From Chloroflexota bacterium (GTDB taxonomy: Bacteria; Chloroflexota; Dehalococcoidia; Lucifugimonadales; JADFKI01): 9,369 nt of DNA. Below the pieces are notes generated by a model. It was not told the origin of the DNA. It made no database searches and saw nothing but the letters and a program-made list of their open reading frames with translations. A program made the translations under genes and the position numbers. The stretch lies in assembly GCA_009838595.1 (NCBI GenBank), contig VXRI01000101.1, positions 1 through 9,369 on the forward strand, given 5' to 3'. Below, piece by piece: positions 6,449 through 9,369 of this stretch; within the stretch, counting starts at the first letter, position 1; every line of letters begins with the position of its first letter.

Positions 6449-6491
6449 CTTCCCCTCCTCAAATCCTGTTCACCCTATCCGTCTATGTTCG

Positions 6492-8450
6492 TTAACCCTG
6501 CCGCAGAAGCAGCGCGCGCTCCGTTCTCTTGCCGCCCTGGCTTAGTTCCAGAGTGTGCCCTTCGATGAAGAATTCGCCGTCCACGCCCATGCCTTCGTAG
6601 AGCAAGCGGATGCGGTCAGACAGCTGCAGTTGCAGCGCGAGCAGTGAATTCAAGTCCGAGCCGTTGGGTAGCGTAACCCTAATCGCGGCGCGCGGTCTGG
6701 AACGCCGCGCCAACCGCGCATCAAGCGTATCCTGCGCCCGATACGCCGGGCGAGTCCAGCGCGCGTCTATGCTGTGAATGCGCTGCCCGTATGAGGCTTC
6801 GCTGCTCGCGCTTTCCGCGCTCACCAGCACCGGCGCATCGAAGACGAGCGCATTCACCGTGCGCATGCCCAGCCTCGTCAGATAACCCGCCGTGCTTCCG
6901 AACTTGACGCGAATAAGCGTGCCCTTGCCGTTGTACAGCCGCGTAGCCGGATATGTAACGGTGAGTTCGTCCGTGATGTCAGCACCACCGCCGTCAGCCT
7001 GCGTGTTCGCGGTGTAGTCGGTGTTTTTCTTCGGCTGCAATTGCCCGCCGACTACATCAAAATCTTTGCTTTCCGCTAGGAACTCGCGCGTCTCGCCCGC
7101 GTCGAAACGCGGCGTTTCGCTGAGCGCCCAAGTCGTGCGATGACCGTGGTTCGTGGCATTGCGTATTCGCATGAAGAGCTTGTTTTCTATGTCGTCCACG
7201 CCGTCGCTCCACTGCAACGACGAGAAGTACGCGCTCGCCCTGCCGTCCGAATGCGACGCTGAACGCAGTGTTGCCCTCGCATTCGTGTGCGGCGCGTAAT
7301 CGCGGTGGTTGCGGCTTTCCAAGCGCCAGAAGCCGCGCCCATCGACATACACGAAGCCGTCCTCTTCGTCCTGCAAGCGTCTAATTTCGTCCACCGCTTG
7401 CACATCCCAGAGCGCGGGACTCCACAGTTGTGGCACGAGAACGGCGCCCGTATCGAGCATGCGCGCCGCCGATTCCACGCCGGCGTAGTCGAGAATGTCG
7501 CCCAGGATATCGTCCGATGTCTGCGGGAACGATGATGTGGCGTACATATACAGCGTTGCATCTTCGAGTCGGCGCATCTCGTCGTAGGCGCGAATATGGC
7601 ACTGCTTTGCGTTGGGCTGTGGTTCGATGCTGTGCAAGTCGCCGTAGAAGAGTGATGCCCAGCCGCCGAACTGCTTCCAAGTATGGTCTGCCGCGCCGTC
7701 GCAGTACAAGCCGTGCCGCGTTGCGGATGCGTTTAAGTCCGAATTAGCCGCTATAACTTGCTGCCGGTCCACGAATACTCGGATGCTGTCGCCGTGTAAC
7801 TCCGCTTGGATGAAGCGCGTATCCATTGAGTCCCAAGATAGCGCCGCCCGAGCGAGCCGCGTATCGCTTCCATTCTCTACCTTGCGAAGCTGGACTGCGC
7901 TGCGGTTAACACGAATGTACAAGAAATTGTCGTCGTCCGTGTAGCGTAGCGTCAGCCCGCCGTGCCGAATGACATTTCTGCCGCGCGTGAAGTCGCAACC
8001 CAGTGATACATCGGCAAGTCCGAAGTCCATAGTCGCTATGCGCTTGCCCTCGCGAGCTCCGTTTGTCTGCACACCGCCGCCGCGCGCGATGCGAAAGTCG
8101 CTGTCCGGCGTAGTCCACGCATACGATTCGCCGTATTCGGGCGCATGGTCGTCAAGAATGGTATCTGCGTTGCCACCGAACATGTCGCAGGGGAACGCGG
8201 CACGCAGCCATACCTTGCGCCCCGGTTGGAGTTTGCCGAACAGCGGCGAATCGCCGTTAGGCGGACTGTACTTGTGGGCGGCGTTCGCCAGCCGAATGTC
8301 CAGCCGCGCGGGGTATATGTACTCGCTCGCCAGATCGCGCATGTGGCGCAGGGACAATCCCAGCGTGGAGGATGTAATATCATCATCGTATCCCGCGAAC
8401 TTACCGTCTCCGCCCCAGTCCACCATCAATTTCCACTTCGTCTCACTCAC
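6492..8450 (-). CDS. Phage baseplate/tail-hub-like protein with LamG-like insertion
   Basis: The start is GTG at 8450, with GGAGGAGG 5 bases upstream on the coding strand. The frame is open further (to 8579) but that part overlaps the tube-protein gene. The product is 652 aa. It opens KWKLMVDWGGDGKFAGYDDD and continues with the tail-hub pattern ARLDIRLANAAHKYSPPNGD / SPLFGKLQPGRKVWLRA (48-84). About 115-275 is a beta-rich segment (TLRYTDDDNFLYIRVN, FIQAELHGDSIRVFVDRQQV) resembling a LamG/concanavalin carbohydrate-binding fold. The hub then resumes: SDDILGDILDYAG (312-324), EIRRLQDEEDGFVYVDGRGF (355-374), and near the end LQLSDRIRLLYEGMGVDGEF (608-627), FFIEGHTLELSQGG (627-640). The family match is by pattern, not alignment. 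Its likely role is the tip of a tail-like tube, with the insertion contacting a surface glycan. The gene is GC-rich with no visible break. Confidence 0.72.
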   Translation of the reverse strand: MSETKWKLMVDWGGDGKFAGYDDDITSSTLGLSLRHMRDLASEYIYPARLDIRLANAAHKYSPPNGDSPLFGKLQPGRKVWLRAAFPCDMFGGNADTILDDHAPEYGESYAWTTPDSDFRIARGGGVQTNGAREGKRIATMDFGLADVSLGCDFTRGRNVIRHGGLTLRYTDDDNFLYIRVNRSAVQLRKVENGSDTRLARAALSWDSMDTRFIQAELHGDSIRVFVDRQQVIAANSDLNASATRHGLYCDGAADHTWKQFGGWASLFYGDLHSIEPQPNAKQCHIRAYDEMRRLEDATLYMYATSSFPQTSDDILGDILDYAGVESAARMLDTGAVLVPQLWSPALWDVQAVDEIRRLQDEEDGFVYVDGRGFWRLESRNHRDYAPHTNARATLRSASHSDGRASAYFSSLQWSDGVDDIENKLFMRIRNATNHGHRTTWALSETPRFDAGETREFLAESKDFDVVGGQLQPKKNTDYTANTQADGGGADITDELTVTYPATRLYNGKGTLIRVKFGSTAGYLTRLGMRTVNALVFDAPVLVSAESASSEASYGQRIHSIDARWTRPAYRAQDTLDARLARRSRPRAAIRVTLPNGSDLNSLLALQLQLSDRIRLLYEGMGVDGEFFIEGHTLELSQGGKRTERALLLRQG

Positions 8451-8473
8451 ATCAACCTCCTCCGCATCATCCC

Positions 8474-8902
8474 CTATGTTCCGACGATTCTGGTGGTAAC
8501 ACCCTCCACTTGCAGCGTCGCTTGCCAAGACACCGGCCCTCCGGCGCGACTGGCGAGTTCGTAGGAGCGCACCCAGCACTCGCCTGTATATCGCGGCTTG
8601 CTCGCCGCAAAGCCGGACGGCGCGTACTCGAACACAACGGGAGAAGTGTGATAGCGCAGAGCGCCCAGCACGACGTCCACGCCGGCGCTTGTGGTATCGT
8701 CATATATGCCGCGCAGCGTGAACTCCACCGCATCGACGCTCGGATTGAAGCGTGCGCCGCTGTCGCCGAGCGCAGTAACCTCGTAGAGAGAACGCGCGCC
8801 GGGCAAGCCTCGCACCTCGGTGATGAATGCCGACAAGTCGCGCGCTACGCCGTTCACGTCCGCGATGCGAAAGCGCGAACCGTTGCCATCCACAAACGCC
8901 AT
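8474..8902 (-). CDS. Probable phage tail-tube-like protein
   Basis: A 142-aa protein starting at ATG 8902, chosen because GGGGAGG lies exactly 6 bases upstream on the coding strand; GTG 8917 and ATG 8908 are further upstream in frame. The sequence is a run of beta strands with one helix, as in siphophage tail-tube subunits: FRIADVNGVARDLSAFITEV, then RSLYEVTALGDSGARFNPS, VDAVEFTLRGIYDD, the helix-like TSAGVDVVLGALRYH, PVVFEYAPSG, RYTGECWVRSYELAS and SWQATLQVEGVTTRIVG. The pattern 'T-LGD...-FTLRG-YDD...-Y-GECWVRSYE...-A-LQVEG' is the main support. It stops 23 bases before the hub gene start, on the same strand, so the two form one unit. An alternative is another beta-sandwich tail component such as a Dit-like adaptor. 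No head, terminase or tape-measure gene is visible in the window. Confidence 0.65.
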   Translation of the reverse strand: MAFVDGNGSRFRIADVNGVARDLSAFITEVRGLPGARSLYEVTALGDSGARFNPSVDAVEFTLRGIYDDTTSAGVDVVLGALRYHTSPVVFEYAPSGFAASKPRYTGECWVRSYELASRAGGPVSWQATLQVEGVTTRIVGT

Positions 8903-8967
8903 CTTCATCCTCCCCACACACCATCCCCGCGTTCATCCGTAAACCATGCGCCATAAGCTATGCACAA

Positions 8968-8986
8968 TAAAAGGACAAACCTTTTA
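8968..8986. promoter_or_regulatory. Hairpin in the leader of the tail-like unit
   Basis: TAAAAGG (8968-8974), loop ACAAA, CCTTTTA (8980-8986) form a perfect 7-bp stem. If the promoter at 9005-9033 is used, the hairpin lies near the 5' end of a leader of about 95 bases, where it could affect stability or translation. It is AT-rich and not a convincing terminator. Confidence 0.45.
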
Positions 8987-9004
8987 AGAAGCCTTGCCTT
9001 GCAC

Positions 9005-9033
9005 ATAATAGATAATATGTTCTTATATGTCAA
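9005..9033 (-). promoter_or_regulatory. Near-consensus sigma70-type promoter for the tail-like unit
   Basis: On the minus strand TTGACA (9033-9028, six of six) is followed after exactly 17 bases by TATTAT (9010-9005, five of six). Transcription would start near 8998 and run left through a leader of about 95 bases into the tube gene at 8902. It is the best promoter match I found in the window. Its spacer contains one copy of a 16-bp repeat (9012-9027) found again at 9252-9267, so it may be regulated by a bound protein. Confidence 0.65.
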
Positions 9034-9267
9034 GGATAGCGCAAAAATGAAAAAAGGTTGCGTCAGCATCAAGCGGCATCATCACTATCATGATTTCGGC
9101 TTTTGCATAACCGTCAGCCGACTCATATAAGGGAATCCGGCAATCCCTTGTCCTCCAATTCACTATTCCAGCCGAGCCGATGCAACCTTTTTCCATTGAT
9201 AAAAGGGTTGCAATGAGCAGAACCATCATATATTATGAAACATAAGTACCAATAATATGTTCTCATA
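9012..9267. repeat. 16-bp direct repeat pair, 240 bp apart
   Basis: ATAATATGTTCTTATA (9012-9027) and ATAATATGTTCTCATA (9252-9267) differ at one base. The first copy fills the spacer between the -35 and -10 boxes of the leftward promoter; the second lies in AT-rich sequence upstream of it. This arrangement would suit operators for one regulator bridging by looping, which is inference. Confidence 0.55.
9047..9212. repeat. Three related GGTTGC elements in mixed orientation
   Basis: A 21-base element at 9047-9067 recurs inverted at 9176-9196, matching 18 of 21 bases; all three differences are A/G transitions. A shorter third copy, AAAAGGGTTGCA (9201-9212), forms with 9181-9192 (TGCAACCTTTTT) a 12-pair hairpin including one G-U pair, with loop CCATTGAT. 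The middle element can thus pair with either neighbour but not both. Within the larger loop, AAGGGA (9129-9134) and TCCCTT (9144-9149) form another small stem. The region lies just upstream of the leftward promoter. Confidence 0.6.
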
Positions 9268-9304
9268 CTGGTCAGCAGACTAATGGAAAACGTTCTTCAA
9301 TCTG

Positions 9305-9369
9305 TTAGTCACGGTCGATTGTTGATATTGCGTAAGCTGCGCCGGTCGTTGTGTACGACGCTTGAACGA
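9305..9369 (-). CDS. Possible 3' end of a further leftward gene (partial)
   Basis: Composition becomes GC-richer over the last ~60 bases. A leftward frame open from the edge ends at TAA (9307-9305) and reads VQASYTTTGAAYAISTIDRD, rich in small residues like a structural beta protein. A rightward frame from ATG 9283 (M E N V L Q S V S H G R L L I L ...) is also open to the edge but has no ribosome site. Another leftward frame ends at TAG 9282-9280. I cannot decide between them from so short a piece. Confidence 0.22.
   Translation of the reverse strand, partial: VQASYTTTGAAYAISTIDRD

Larger units (their letters stand above)
8903..9369. other. AT-rich, apparently gene-poor regulatory region
   Basis: About 460 bases with markedly more A and T than the flanking genes. 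Apart from the promoter, hairpin and repeats listed separately, I see no tRNA, integrase or convincing gene. A 27-codon frame (9047-9130, with AAGGA 10 bases upstream, encoding M K K G C V S I K R H H H Y ...) and a 68-codon antisense frame (9023-9229) both run across the inverted repeats and are probably incidental. At the right edge GTCGT/ACGAC (9345-9349/9355-9359) form a short hairpin. Confidence 0.5.

Noticed and set aside
8451..8579. N-terminal extension of the hub-like protein up to an ATG at 8579
   Set aside because: It overlaps the end of the tube gene by about 100 bases and encodes an Arg-rich, unprotein-like stretch, whereas GTG 8450 has a strong, well-spaced GGAGGAGG.
7969..8956. 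Rightward open frames opposite the hub and tube genes (7969-8499, 8510-8956)
   Set aside because: Antisense to genes with good ribosome sites and a good promoter; the translations are low-information Arg/Ser/Ala-rich.
9023..9229. 68-aa leftward protein with a hydrophobic N-terminus
   Set aside because: It spans the inverted repeats, its 3' end contains the -35 box of the leftward promoter, and there is no convincing ribosome site; probably chance in AT-rich DNA.

Overview
The window looks like a chromosomal segment from an uncultivated bacterium. Coding parts are GC-rich, intergenic parts are AT-rich, and the strands are mixed. The pairing of DUF1501 and DUF1800 genes, a cytosolic-looking NHL propeller and a small tail-like cluster fits Chloroflexota (SAR202/Dehalococcoidia-like) best. 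That placement is inferred from gene content only; there is no rRNA or marker gene to confirm it.

Region 1 (1-961) is an accessory stretch. It holds the 3' end of an unrecognised gene that appears frameshifted, a leftward 78-aa acidic orphan (386-622), and a rightward orphan reading frame (704-961) with no ATG. Region 2 (962-1232) is non-coding: a short direct repeat, a plausible sigma70-type promoter and the leader of the next gene.

Region 3 (1233-6161) is a rightward gene series. It begins with a DUF1501 protein (alkaline-phosphatase/sulfatase-like clan), then two tandem paralogues of a PaREP1/HEPN-like helical family, then a frameshifted clan AA (retropepsin-like) aspartic protease. These are followed by a DUF1800 protein and a six-bladed NHL beta-propeller. 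DUF1501 and DUF1800 genes are known genomic partners; here the helical pair and the protease remnant sit between them. Neither partner shows an export signal. A perfect 12-bp inverted repeat lies between the DUF1800 and NHL genes.

Region 4 (6162-6237) separates convergent transcription units. It contains a 14-bp-period tandem repeat and a 10-bp perfect inverted repeat.

Region 5 (6233-8902, leftward) is a compact phage-tail-like module. In transcription order it has a 142-aa probable tail-tube protein, a 652-aa baseplate/tail-hub-like protein with a probable LamG-like insertion, and a 71-aa single-pass membrane protein with a coiled-coil-like tail. It is headed by a near-consensus promoter (TTGACA, 17 bp, TATTAT; 9005-9033).

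Region 6 (8903-9369) is AT-rich and apparently almost gene-free. It holds the promoter, a hairpin, a 16-bp repeat present twice (once inside the promoter spacer), and three related copies of a GGTTGC-containing element in mixed orientation that can pair in two mutually exclusive ways. The last ~85 bases are open in more than one frame and probably touch a neighbouring gene.
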